From Akkermansiaceae bacterium (GTDB lineage Bacteria; Verrucomicrobiota; Verrucomicrobiia; Verrucomicrobiales; DEV007), in contig JACKQE010000004.1 in the NCBI GenBank assembly GCA_024233005.1, forward strand, positions 276,670 through 340,669: a stretch of 64,000 bases of DNA, given 5' to 3'. Position 1 is the first letter of the stretch. Each line of letters begins with the position of its first letter. The notes beneath the pieces are model-generated. The model did no database searches and had not been told where the DNA came from. It saw only the letters and a list, made by a program, of their open reading frames with translations. Positions 54,985-63,325 of this stretch are shown piece after piece. Made by a program: the position numbers and the translations under genes.

Positions 54985-55465
54985 GGTGTAATGAACAGGA
55001 ATCTTTCACCCAGGGAAAGCGAATTTGTGCGGTCTGGTAAGGATCCTTATCGGACACTCAATCCAGGATTTTCACCCTGAAAGGGATGTTTCAACAGGCG
55101 GCCCAGTTTCCGGTGCCCCTTGAGGAAACCACCGCGATCGCCTCTCTCGGGCCAACCTTCCGAAGGCAATACGACCGCGGATTATGACCCGGGAACGAGT
55201 TACGCCATGGGGCTGGCTAATTCGCTCACCACGGGGTCGATTTTCTATTGCTTCTGATTTTAGCTACCCCAAAATCAAAGATTCACTGGGGCCTGGAGTA
55301 TTGCAAAAATCCAGGCGCATGAGGAACGAGAGACAGAAAATCAGTCATTTCGCCCTTGGGACAATGGAAAACACGATCGCCTTTCACGGAGATCGGGAAA
55401 ATTTCGTTGACTGAGAAAGGCGATGCTCTATTCGGCTAAACAAGTTAGGATACGACCTTACATTC
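54985..55465. other. Divergent intergenic region before the MoxR operon
   Basis: About 480 bases between the minus-strand radical SAM cluster and the plus-strand MoxR operon. Composition drops in GC around 55240-55450. A short open frame at 55184-55414 shows no family signal. Both promoters should lie here; only the candidate at 55407-55434 is specific enough to list. Confidence 0.5.
55407..55434 (+). promoter_or_regulatory. Candidate sigma-70 promoter of the MoxR operon
   Basis: TTGACT (55407-55412) and TATTCG (55429-55434) with a 16-base spacer, about 30 bases before ATG 55466. The -35 is close to consensus and the -10 weak. Position in an AT-richer stretch supports it, but there is no experimental or comparative proof. 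Confidence 0.35.
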
Positions 55466-56152
55466 ATGGCGCTCTCAGTCACACCCGCCGAATTTTTCAG
55501 TACCCTGCATGCCTCCGGCATCGCGGGCGTGACGCGCGGTGCATTGAGCGAAGATGATAGTGAGCGGGTGCTGAAGCGGGCCTTTGATGAGTCCTTGGAG
55601 GATTTGCCTGGTGACACGGCAGACCTGCTCTGGCAGCCAAAAGTTGCGGCACAGGCCTTGCATTCCTTTTATCGGCTATGTCAGGCCCTGGTGGATCGAG
55701 CGATGACGGACGAACAGGTCAGGGCGCATTGTGCCACCGTTCCGGCAGCATCGCATGCACCTAGCGATCTGTTGTCCGCTGATGTGACGCTGCGCCATCT
55801 GCCCGAGCTTCATGGCATGGCCAAATCGATGAGCAGTGGCGATCCGCTGATCAAAGGCATCGAGGAAGCGGCGCGAAGATTTCCCCTATCGAGTGTCGGG
55901 ATCGCTTTGCAGCCCCCCCCGGATGTCGCGGCGATCCAACGGCACGCAGGGCTCTGGAGGCTCTATATTGACCGTATCATCGACCACCAGGACGTCTCAA
56001 GGCTGGCCGATGAACGCGTGCAGTTGGCTGTGACCGATGCGCTGGGAGAGCACGCGCTGCAGTTCGCTCCGAAACTCGCCGCCGGGCTCGCGCTGGCATC
56101 AGTAACCGCGCTGCCCCCAATTCACGAACCGAATCCGCCCGCCAACTCATGA
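55466..56152 (+). CDS. First gene of MoxR ternary-system operon, unknown helical protein
   Basis: A 228-residue soluble protein I do not recognise by name. It is largely alpha-helical (DSERVLKRAFDESLEDLPGDTADLLWQPKVAAQALHSFYRLCQALVDRAM and later ERVQLAVTDALGEHALQF), without signal peptide or TM segment. Its stop overlaps the MoxR ATPase start (ATGA at 56149). It occupies the place of one of the small accessory 'bpX' domains reported in MoxR-vWA-beta-propeller systems; I cannot assign which one. Confidence 0.8.
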   Translation: MALSVTPAEFFSTLHASGIAGVTRGALSEDDSERVLKRAFDESLEDLPGDTADLLWQPKVAAQALHSFYRLCQALVDRAMTDEQVRAHCATVPAASHAPSDLLSADVTLRHLPELHGMAKSMSSGDPLIKGIEEAARRFPLSSVGIALQPPPDVAAIQRHAGLWRLYIDRIIDHQDVSRLADERVQLAVTDALGEHALQFAPKLAAGLALASVTALPPIHEPNPPANS

Positions 56153-57276
56153 CGCCCCTCGAAATCGCCGACCGTCTTACCGACCAAATTTTGCGTCCGA
56201 TAAAATCTGTCTTCGTCGGCAAAGAGGAAATCATCGATCTCATGGGCATCGCGCTTGCGGGCGGCGAAAACCTCTTTCTGCACGGGCCGCCCGGAACGGC
56301 CAAGAGCGCGCTGGTCCACGAACTGGCCCGGAGGCTCGATGCGCGGGCCTTCGACTACCTGCTCACACGATTCACCGAGCCGGGGGAGCTTTTCGGTCCC
56401 TTTGACATTCGCAAACTGCGCGAGGGCGATCTGGTCACGAATACCGAGGGCATGCTGCCCGAGGCCGAATTCATTTTCCTCGATGAGCTGCTGAATGCGA
56501 ACAGCGCCATCCTCAACAGTCTGCTGCTGGTGCTCAATGAGCGTGTCTTTCGTCGTGGACGCGAGACGCGCAAATTGCCTGCGCTACTGGTGGTGAGCGC
56601 GAGCAATCACCTGCCGGAAGAAGAGGCGCTGAAGGCCCTGTTTGATCGCTTCCTGCTGCGTGTGCACTGCGGCTACGTGCCGGAGGCGGAACTCGCCGCC
56701 GTGTTGGAGGCTGGTTGGGCGCTGGAGAAGTCAACACGCGCCAAGCCTGCCTCAGCCGGCCTTTCGGCCGCCGATATTCGCGTTTTGCAGGACGCACTGC
56801 CAACGGTCGATCTGGCTCCTGTGCGTGGGGTGTATTTGGAACTCATCGCACGTTTGCGAGCAGCAGGCATGGAGGTGTCCGATCGCCGTGCGGTGAAACT
56901 CCAGCGGGTGATAGCCGCAAGTGCGCTGATGTGTGGACGCATGGGGGCCCGCGTCTCCGACTTGTGGGTCGTGCGCTTCATCTGGGATCGCGAAGAGCAG
57001 CGGGAGATGCTCGCCGCGATGGTGCAGGAGACGATCAACAAGGATGCGCCATCCACCGGCGACCACCCGCAGACGCATGGTGGCAGCGCGCCGGATCCAG
57101 AGAGCCTCGCGCGTGATCTCGATGTGCTGAGCGAATGTTGGGACGATCTCGCCGCCGGAGTGGCGAGGGACCGTCTCGCGGCGCTGGCTGCGCGCGTACC
57201 ATGGGTGCAACTGAGCGAAACGCGTGAAGCCCTGCAGGAAAAGGTGGAGGCACTTTGGAGGAAGGCAGGCGCATGA
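56149..57276 (+). CDS. MoxR-family AAA+ ATPase of ternary conflict-type system
   Basis: A 375-residue AAA+ ATPase of the MoxR/RavA group. Walker A is HGPPGTAKSALV (Lys52); Walker B AEFIFLDELLNANSAILNSLL; sensor 1 LLVVSASNHLPEEEALKALFDRFLLR with the Arg-finger region. A helical lid and a RavA-like C-terminal helical domain follow (DRRAVKLQRVIAASALMCGRMGA then SDLWVVRFIWD). It overlaps both neighbours by ATGA junctions (56149 and 57273), so stoichiometric coexpression is likely. MoxR ATPases act as chaperone-like remodelers with vWA partners; here the partner is probably the vWA-like protein at 57993. Confidence 0.92.
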   Translation: MTPLEIADRLTDQILRPIKSVFVGKEEIIDLMGIALAGGENLFLHGPPGTAKSALVHELARRLDARAFDYLLTRFTEPGELFGPFDIRKLREGDLVTNTEGMLPEAEFIFLDELLNANSAILNSLLLVLNERVFRRGRETRKLPALLVVSASNHLPEEEALKALFDRFLLRVHCGYVPEAELAAVLEAGWALEKSTRAKPASAGLSAADIRVLQDALPTVDLAPVRGVYLELIARLRAAGMEVSDRRAVKLQRVIAASALMCGRMGARVSDLWVVRFIWDREEQREMLAAMVQETINKDAPSTGDHPQTHGGSAPDPESLARDLDVLSECWDDLAAGVARDRLAALAARVPWVQLSETREALQEKVEALWRKAGA

Positions 57277-57986
57277 ATGTGGCGGTGATCGCGAGTGCGG
57301 ATGCCACATGGCTGGGCCGCTGGCGCACGATTCCCGGCATCGAAGCCTGCGAAACAACAGGCCGGGTATGGGTGCGTGGTCCAGGTGCTGTGGCTTGGGA
57401 TCTGCTGCCTGCACTGGCCCGCTTCACGTCGGATCAAGCAGGCCGCCTGACGCCTTTAGGTCGACGCATGCCAACTGAAAGGCTGCCTGGAGGCGCCTGG
57501 CTGCCCTTGGCTGAGTTTTTGCGGGTGCGACCTGCGGCGGCCGCCCTGCCTGCGTTGCACGTGGCTCCGATCGCTTGGACCGTGGTGCCATCCGAGAGTT
57601 TTCGGCCCGCGCAGATGTTGGTTCTGCCCTTTGCCGAATTTTTCACCTGGGGAATTACCGCTCCTTCGGTGCGATTCAAGGGCCTGCGTTTTGCGGTATC
57701 TGCCGATGAGCGCACCTGCGTCCTGGGGAATCTTTTGCCACCGCTGCGCGGCGAAAGCTGGTGCGTGCAGGATCAGATCGCCACGCCGGCCGGGTGGGAG
57801 CTTCCACGCGGCATCACGCCTCCGCTGGTCGCAGACAGCATGCGTCTCAGGGCTGGAGAAACGGCGCTGTTGCATCCCGACGGCAGTGCTGAGCGCCTGC
57901 CTGGCGAGGCCTTTGTCGATGTCACCCGCAGTGCTCTGCGTGCGACGGCAGAGGGTTTGGTCACACCGTTTCATGTGGAAGACTGA
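57273..57986 (+). CDS. bpX-like accessory protein of the MoxR ternary system
   Basis: A 237-residue soluble protein, with ATG 57273 overlapping the MoxR stop. It is beta-rich and has segments such as VWVRGPGAVAWDLLPALARF, RRMPTERLPGGAWLPLAEFLRVRPA, APIAWTVVPS and FEFxxW-like FAEFFTWGITAPSVRFKGLRFAVSAD. I recall similar proteins annotated as bpX-domain components of MoxR-vWA-beta-propeller systems, but the exact subfamily number is uncertain. A TTG at 57255 would add six residues. It is followed after six bases by the large vWA-like gene. Confidence 0.8.
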   Translation: MNVAVIASADATWLGRWRTIPGIEACETTGRVWVRGPGAVAWDLLPALARFTSDQAGRLTPLGRRMPTERLPGGAWLPLAEFLRVRPAAAALPALHVAPIAWTVVPSESFRPAQMLVLPFAEFFTWGITAPSVRFKGLRFAVSADERTCVLGNLLPPLRGESWCVQDQIATPAGWELPRGITPPLVADSMRLRAGETALLHPDGSAERLPGEAFVDVTRSALRATAEGLVTPFHVED

Positions 57987-57992
57987 CTCGCC

Positions 57993-60503
57993 ATGCCTGC
58001 GTATCGCCCCTCCACACTCGGCTACTTCTGTGCTCCTCCCGGGCATTTGTGGGAATGGATTGCCGAAGATGATCATGCCTGTGTCGTCTGGCACGGCGAC
58101 GCAGCCCTGATCGTTTATCGAGAAGAGCTAGAAGTCCTGCTGGATGCCTGTGTGCCAAGTGGCCTACCTCCTTTGGGAGCCTTTTTTTTCGTCGTGGCTG
58201 CGGCACAGGAGAACTACAGCGCCAGCAACACCCGCATTCGCCTGTGGGAGGCAGCCGAGCGCGCCACTGGTAATCGAGAAGTGCCGGGCGGCATTGCTGA
58301 GCTCTGGAAATCTGTGGGCATGGGTCTGGATCGGATCCACGAGTTGCCAGCGGACCTGCGGACCAGTGGACCTGCGCGGCGCCTGTTGCTTCAGACGCTT
58401 TTTGAAGGCGCGGTTTACGATGTGACCAAGAATGTCAATCCGTCCCATGCCCGCTACATCGTGACGGAGTTCAAACAGACGCCTTACATCGATGTCTTCC
58501 AACAGCGGTCGCCCGAGCTCAATGGCGTCGCCCGTTTGCTTGCCGATCTCACCGCCCTTAACAAGGCCTTCCTAGCCTGCCCTCCCGAGCATTTGGAAGA
58601 ACGATTGCGCACCGGTCTGGATCAAATGCCATCACGGCAGTTAGAGCTTCCATTTTCTCAGCCGGACGAGACACCCACCCCCGAGGTGCCCGCCGACTTG
58701 CTGCGTGCGCTAGAGCACGAGGGCGGTGAACTGGCGCTGGTGGCCGGACTGGTGCGCCGCATGAGCGCCATCCTGCATGTGCCGAAGGCGATCACCCATC
58801 GCGATGAAATGCCGCTCGGAGGTGTTTCCGACATCACGAACCGCGGAGATCCTTCAGGGCTGCTAATGACGGAACTCGCCTGGGATGATCTGACCTTCGC
58901 GGTTCGTCTCTCGCAAGGAGAGGCATTGTACCTGCGTCGCGAATCGCCACCGGCAGAGCCGCCACCGAGCAGGCTCATCCTCATCGACACCGGCATTTTC
59001 TTGTGGGGAAAGCCAAGGCTCTTTGCACTCGGTGCAGCACTGGCCCTGTTGCGTCAAAAACAAGGCGATCATTCCGTCATCGGTCGCGCCATGGCTTCGG
59101 ATGGCATGTCCTTCGTGCCCATCGCACTCGATACCGTTGAGGACGTCCGCGCGCAGTTGATACGCCTGCATCCGGCCCCGAACCCGGGCCTCGAACTGCA
59201 TCTTCTGGTGGATGCCCAAGAGGAAATGCTCCAACCCGACGAAGAAGTCTTTCTCATCACCCATCCTGCGGCATGCGAGCAACTCGAGACCAAGCCTGTA
59301 TGGCGACATCTCGCCAACTCCACTTCGCTCCACACGCTGCTGGTGGATCGAGATGGCAATCTTCAACTCGCCCGGCATAGCCTCGCCGGGGGTAAAATTT
59401 TGTCCGAGGCTCGTGTGGAGGCCTCGGATTTGTTCGAGCCATCCACCCTCGCAACCACTTCTCAGCCAAAGCCATCCCCCGCTGCGTTGACGAGTGAGGC
59501 CGGCAGGTTGCCGCAATTTTACAAGCAAGCTGTTTGGCCTCTCTACCATCCAGCGCCACCTGTTCAAAGCGATGTCTTCGAAATACCCGGAAAAGGTTAC
59601 ATCGGCGTGTCAGAGGCGGGATGTGTCTGCTGGTGGCAGGGAAGCTATTCCTTGGTGAGCCAGATCCTGCTATTTAAGAGGCCCGCGGAGCGGCTCCTTT
59701 TTGCAGCCCAAGAGAAGCAGGATACCGACATCATTTACTTGGTCTTTCTCAATCGCGGAGAGTCCATGGCGGAACTCGCCGTTCTGAACTTGGAACACCC
59801 GCATTCAAACGAGGTTCATCGTGTTGAGATTGGCAAATCAGACACCATTTTGCCTTGTTTTAATTCTGGAAGGCTTGTCGTGCATCTCGACGACCGAAGC
59901 GATGCCTATGACACCCTCGACGAAGCGGTGAAGGTGTGCAGTATCCGGCGATCTGAATGCAAAGGATGGCCCGTGTATGATGGAGAAAAGTTTCATGCGC
60001 ATGGGGTCAATGACTCCCCGTGCTCCATTTTAAGCCGGCCGCAAAAAATCTCTGAACGTGAGGTTGTTCGTCGTTTCCTGACCAACATTGAGAGTGTGGA
60101 ACTGAATGGCATGGGACGGCTCATGATCCTCGCTGGCGATCACGTTTATCGGCTGAAAGTGCTTCCTGAGCGGGGCTTTGATTGGGAAGGCTGTTCAGTA
60201 TCTCGGCAGGCATTCAAACCACTTAAGCCTGTCGCCATGCCCAGGTGGCAAGACTATGGACTCAAGATCGCGCTTTTCCCTGACGGCCGTCGTGTGGTCG
60301 TAGATCCGCTGGGCTTTATCCACATTTGCGATTCTGGCGAGGACTCAGACGAAATCAGCCTTTTGCTAGTCAAAGGCCATACTGCAGCGTGGACGCCCAA
60401 CAACAAGTTTTTCGGCGAACCGAACCTGCTGAACAACAATTGGCCCAAGCCCATGCATGAAATAATGCCGCTTTGCCAAAAGCTCTTTCGCCCACTTCCT
60501 TAG
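57993..60503 (+). CDS. Degenerate vWA-domain / beta-propeller protein of the MoxR ternary system
   Basis: An 836-residue cytoplasmic-type protein. The N-terminal ~270 residues are mixed helical/beta without known domain (RHDE-like WEAAERATGNREVP, AWDD). Residues ~320-480 look like a von Willebrand A fold: RLILIDTGIFLWGKPRLFALGAALALL with Asp332 at the place of the MIDAS DxSxS (here DTGIF, so the metal site is lost), then SFVPIAL, LHLLVDAQEE, VFLITHPAACEQL and TLLVDRDGNLQLAR. From ~520 to the end short beta units (FEIPGKGYIGVSEAGCVCWWQG, LVVHLDDRSDAYD, RLMILAGDHVYRLK, IALFPDGRRVVVDPLGFIHICDSG) suggest a propeller. It is between the MoxR partner genes and the helical-repeat gene, 9 bases upstream of the latter. 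Confidence 0.82.
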   Translation: MPAYRPSTLGYFCAPPGHLWEWIAEDDHACVVWHGDAALIVYREELEVLLDACVPSGLPPLGAFFFVVAAAQENYSASNTRIRLWEAAERATGNREVPGGIAELWKSVGMGLDRIHELPADLRTSGPARRLLLQTLFEGAVYDVTKNVNPSHARYIVTEFKQTPYIDVFQQRSPELNGVARLLADLTALNKAFLACPPEHLEERLRTGLDQMPSRQLELPFSQPDETPTPEVPADLLRALEHEGGELALVAGLVRRMSAILHVPKAITHRDEMPLGGVSDITNRGDPSGLLMTELAWDDLTFAVRLSQGEALYLRRESPPAEPPPSRLILIDTGIFLWGKPRLFALGAALALLRQKQGDHSVIGRAMASDGMSFVPIALDTVEDVRAQLIRLHPAPNPGLELHLLVDAQEEMLQPDEEVFLITHPAACEQLETKPVWRHLANSTSLHTLLVDRDGNLQLARHSLAGGKILSEARVEASDLFEPSTLATTSQPKPSPAALTSEAGRLPQFYKQAVWPLYHPAPPVQSDVFEIPGKGYIGVSEAGCVCWWQGSYSLVSQILLFKRPAERLLFAAQEKQDTDIIYLVFLNRGESMAELAVLNLEHPHSNEVHRVEIGKSDTILPCFNSGRLVVHLDDRSDAYDTLDEAVKVCSIRRSECKGWPVYDGEKFHAHGVNDSPCSILSRPQKISEREVVRRFLTNIESVELNGMGRLMILAGDHVYRLKVLPERGFDWEGCSVSRQAFKPLKPVAMPRWQDYGLKIALFPDGRRVVVDPLGFIHICDSGEDSDEISLLLVKGHTAAWTPNNKFFGEPNLLNNNWPKPMHEIMPLCQKLFRPLP

Positions 60504-60512
60504 CCACCGCCA

Positions 60513-62927
60513 ATGCCCACGCTTTCCCTCCGCCTGATCCCCACCGCAGCGACGCTGCCGGTGCTGGCCGGCTATTTGCCGGGTTCGGATACGGCAGCTT
60601 GGCTGGAGGAGATGGCCCGTCATCCCAGGGCCCGATTCTTTGTTGTGCCTAGCTCTGTGGAAGCAGCGGAGGCCGGTGGCCTGCTGATCTGGCAGACTAA
60701 GGACGCAAAGTTTGGCCTGCGAGTGCTACCGTGTGGTATCGAACACGGCAGCGTGGTGGTGCCCTGCGACACGCGGCTCGATCCGGCGCTCACTGCCGAT
60801 GAGGCGAGACGATTGCTGAATTACCCCGTCTACTTTTTTCATCCTGCGCTGGGATTGGTGGCATTCGAGGAGACCGACGCGATCACTCCCGAGAGACTGA
60901 TTGTCCCACCACTGGCACGTGACAGCTCTTGGATGAGTGTGCGGCCTGGAAACGCGCCCACTCCGCGTCTCACGCGGGTGAGCCTGATCCTGCCGGAGGA
61001 GCCTGACGCGTTGTTTGGCGATGCCGCGAGCGAGATCGGCCTTCAGTCGCCTAAGGATCTGAACCGCGAGTCTCCGTTGTTCGATCGGCTCAAAGACAAA
61101 CTGATCGGCGGAGCCGCGCTCGCCGGAATGGGCGCCGTTGGAGCACTGGGAGCCCTCGCGGCATTCTTCGGCGGAAAATCGGCATCCAATCGTCCGGGCA
61201 ACTCGAAGGCAGGCTCGGCGAATACTCGGGGCATTCCACTGATGGACAAGATACTTGACTGGACTGCGGACCAGATCGAAAAGCTCGCCAAGAAGCGCCA
61301 GCAGGAACTCGATCGCCTCATGAAGCTGCTGGAGTCCAACCCTGAGCTGGGACTGCGCTACGCTCTGCCATTCTCGGATGGCGGCGATGCCGCTCGTGGC
61401 ACAGCGCCCCCATCCTGGAAACTCGGGGAACGAAATCCAATCTTCGGATCTCATCGAGGAGGAGGTCCGGCGGATGTCTGGAGCCTCGCACCGCAAACGC
61501 AATGGCAGCTCCAGCAGAAATACCGCGATCTCGCAAATCGTGAGATCGCCGCCGGGCGTTTTGACCGCGCAGCCTATATTTTCGCGGAATTGCTCGGCGA
61601 CTGGCACAATGCCGCAGCCACCCTCGCCCGAGGAAAACGCCACCAAGAAGCCGCGCGCATTTACCTCACCAAGCTGAACAACAAGGTGCAGGCCGCGAAG
61701 TGTCTCGAAGACGGCGGGCTGCTGGCAGACGCGGTGCTTCTCTATGCCGAACTGGCCCAGCACGAAAAATGCGGTGATCTGCTGCGACAGCTCGGACGCG
61801 AATGCGAGGCCGTCGCGGCCTACCAAGCAGCCATCCAAGGCGGCGGAGACCGCTTGAACGATGCACGCATCCTCTTTGAGAAGTTGCAGCAACATGGCCT
61901 CGCGCTGAGCGTGCTCGCCAGCGGCTATCCGGGATCCAGTCAAGCCGCAGAGTGTCTGGAGCGCCAGTTCGACTACTTCGCGCGCCTGGAGGCCACGGTA
62001 GATGCGCTCACTTTGGCCCACTCGCTCAGTTCCACCGAGCGTCAAATGCCTGACCGCCTGAAGATGATCGAAACACTCCGACGGATTCATCAAACGCAGC
62101 CCGAACCCGAAGTGCGAGGTCGGTTGAGCGTGGTGGCCCTGAGCGTGATCGGGGACGCTTTGGCGGCAGGTGGGGTCAAAGAAGAACCACTCCTCGCGGC
62201 CCTGCCGCAATTCGCTCCCAGCGACCTGCTTCTAAAGCGTGATGCACAACGCTACGGCACCATCCTCGACCAAAAACGCCGTGAGTCTCGCAAGGGAAGT
62301 CACTCTCGTGAGGCCGTCTTGATGCTGTCTCATCAGAGCACCATCAAACTGCCGCAGGACGGGACCATTTGGGATCATTTGATCAGTCAGGGGGACAAGT
62401 GGCTGGCCATTGGCAAAAACGAACGCACCAGACAGGATGTGTGGGTTTTGGGGAAAGGAAACAGCAGCATCGGAAAGCTGGTTTCGGCTGCTGGATGGCA
62501 GTATCAGACCAGCCTGCTGCCGATGCTGTCTCCAGTGCGCGAACAGGCCTGGCTGCCGTATGGCCCCACAGATGGCGAGGTTCGCTACGGTCTTGCGAAC
62601 AAGGCCGATTTTGCCAGCTGTCCGAACACGCGCCAGATGCTGATCGACCGTCTGGTCTGGATACCCAAGCGTGTGCTCGCCGCACATGCGCAGGCGGACG
62701 GCGTGTGGATCGTTCATCACAATGTCACTGACACCATCGATCTGAGTTTTTACACGCTTGGCGGACAGATGATGCGCACGCACGCGCTCGGATGGGCCCC
62801 TCCAGAGCTTACAAGCCTGGTGTGCATTGCCGCTCATGGCGACCATGTCATGCTCAGCGCGGGCACGCATTTGCTACGGATCAAGAATGGCATCGTGATC
62901 AACCAAAGCGAATTGGCAGGCAGCTGA
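60513..62927 (+). CDS. bpX6-like/helical-repeat protein of the ternary system, C-terminus cut by IS3 insertion
   Basis: An 804-residue protein in its present form. N-terminal ~150 residues form a beta-rich domain (LRVLPCGIEHGSVVVPCDTRLDPALT, YPVYFFHPALGLVAFEE), which may be a bpX domain. Residues ~190-220 are a Gly/Ala hydrophobic stretch (LIGGAALAGMGAVGALGALAAFFGG) able to span a membrane. A coiled coil (DQIEKLAKKRQQELDRLMKLL) follows, then TPR-like helical pairs (~330-470: AAYIFAELLGDWHNAAATLARG, AARIYLTKLN, AVLLYAELAQHEKCGDLLRQLG), and a C-terminal partly beta region (WDHLISQGDKWLAIGKNERTRQDVWVL) resembling propeller blades. The stop TGA at 62925 is the first triplet of the adjacent IS3 end, so the protein is truncated. 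Confidence 0.82.
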   Translation: MPTLSLRLIPTAATLPVLAGYLPGSDTAAWLEEMARHPRARFFVVPSSVEAAEAGGLLIWQTKDAKFGLRVLPCGIEHGSVVVPCDTRLDPALTADEARRLLNYPVYFFHPALGLVAFEETDAITPERLIVPPLARDSSWMSVRPGNAPTPRLTRVSLILPEEPDALFGDAASEIGLQSPKDLNRESPLFDRLKDKLIGGAALAGMGAVGALGALAAFFGGKSASNRPGNSKAGSANTRGIPLMDKILDWTADQIEKLAKKRQQELDRLMKLLESNPELGLRYALPFSDGGDAARGTAPPSWKLGERNPIFGSHRGGGPADVWSLAPQTQWQLQQKYRDLANREIAAGRFDRAAYIFAELLGDWHNAAATLARGKRHQEAARIYLTKLNNKVQAAKCLEDGGLLADAVLLYAELAQHEKCGDLLRQLGRECEAVAAYQAAIQGGGDRLNDARILFEKLQQHGLALSVLASGYPGSSQAAECLERQFDYFARLEATVDALTLAHSLSSTERQMPDRLKMIETLRRIHQTQPEPEVRGRLSVVALSVIGDALAAGGVKEEPLLAALPQFAPSDLLLKRDAQRYGTILDQKRRESRKGSHSREAVLMLSHQSTIKLPQDGTIWDHLISQGDKWLAIGKNERTRQDVWVLGKGNSSIGKLVSAAGWQYQTSLLPMLSPVREQAWLPYGPTDGEVRYGLANKADFASCPNTRQMLIDRLVWIPKRVLAAHAQADGVWIVHHNVTDTIDLSFYTLGGQMMRTHALGWAPPELTSLVCIAAHGDHVMLSAGTHLLRIKNGIVINQSELAGS

Positions 62928-62981
62928 ACTTCCCCCGAAACGGTGGACAGAGAGCGCGCAGTCTGAGAAAGGAATCCGGAC

Positions 62982-63317
62982 ATGCCCAAAACCAAACCAC
63001 CTTATTCGGAAGAGTTCCGGCGAGAGGCCGTCGATCTCTACGTCAGCAGCGGTCGATCCCTCAAGGGGGTCGCCGAAGATCTCGGGGTCTCGACCAACAG
63101 CCTGCGGAGCTGGAAGCAGGCTCTGCTCGGGGGGAGCGCAGGACGAGGTCCAGCCCCGCGTGAGCGGGGCGAGGACCCGGCCGGAGCGGACCCCGAGCAG
63201 ATGGCCGAGGAGATCCGGCGGCTTCGCCGGGAGAACGAGCATCTCCGTCGCCAGCGCGAGATCCTAAAAAAAGCCGCGAGCATCCTGGCGGAGGACCCGC
63301 AAGCCGGTATGCGCTGA
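62982..63317 (+). CDS. IS3-family transposase OrfA
   Basis: A 111-residue DNA-binding protein: PYSEEFRREAVDLYVSSGRSLKGVAEDLGVSTNSLRSWKQ is the HTH, and RRLRRENEHLRRQREILKKAASIL the leucine-zipper oligomerisation segment. Near its end CTA AAA AAA GCC contains seven A then G (63266-63273), a -1 frameshift site that fuses it to the following frame to make OrfAB transposase. The ATG follows the IS left end by 55 bases. Confidence 0.93.
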   Translation: MPKTKPPYSEEFRREAVDLYVSSGRSLKGVAEDLGVSTNSLRSWKQALLGGSAGRGPAPRERGEDPAGADPEQMAEEIRRLRRENEHLRRQREILKKAASILAEDPQAGMR

Positions 63318-63325
63318 TTCACACG

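Noticed and set aside
55184..55414. Small gene of 76 codons in the intergenic region
   Set aside because: No family signal or start context; composition differs from the surrounding genes.
58920..59080. Functional MIDAS metal site in the vWA-like domain
   Set aside because: DxSxS is not present (DTGIF at residue 332), so metal-dependent binding by the classical mode is unlikely.
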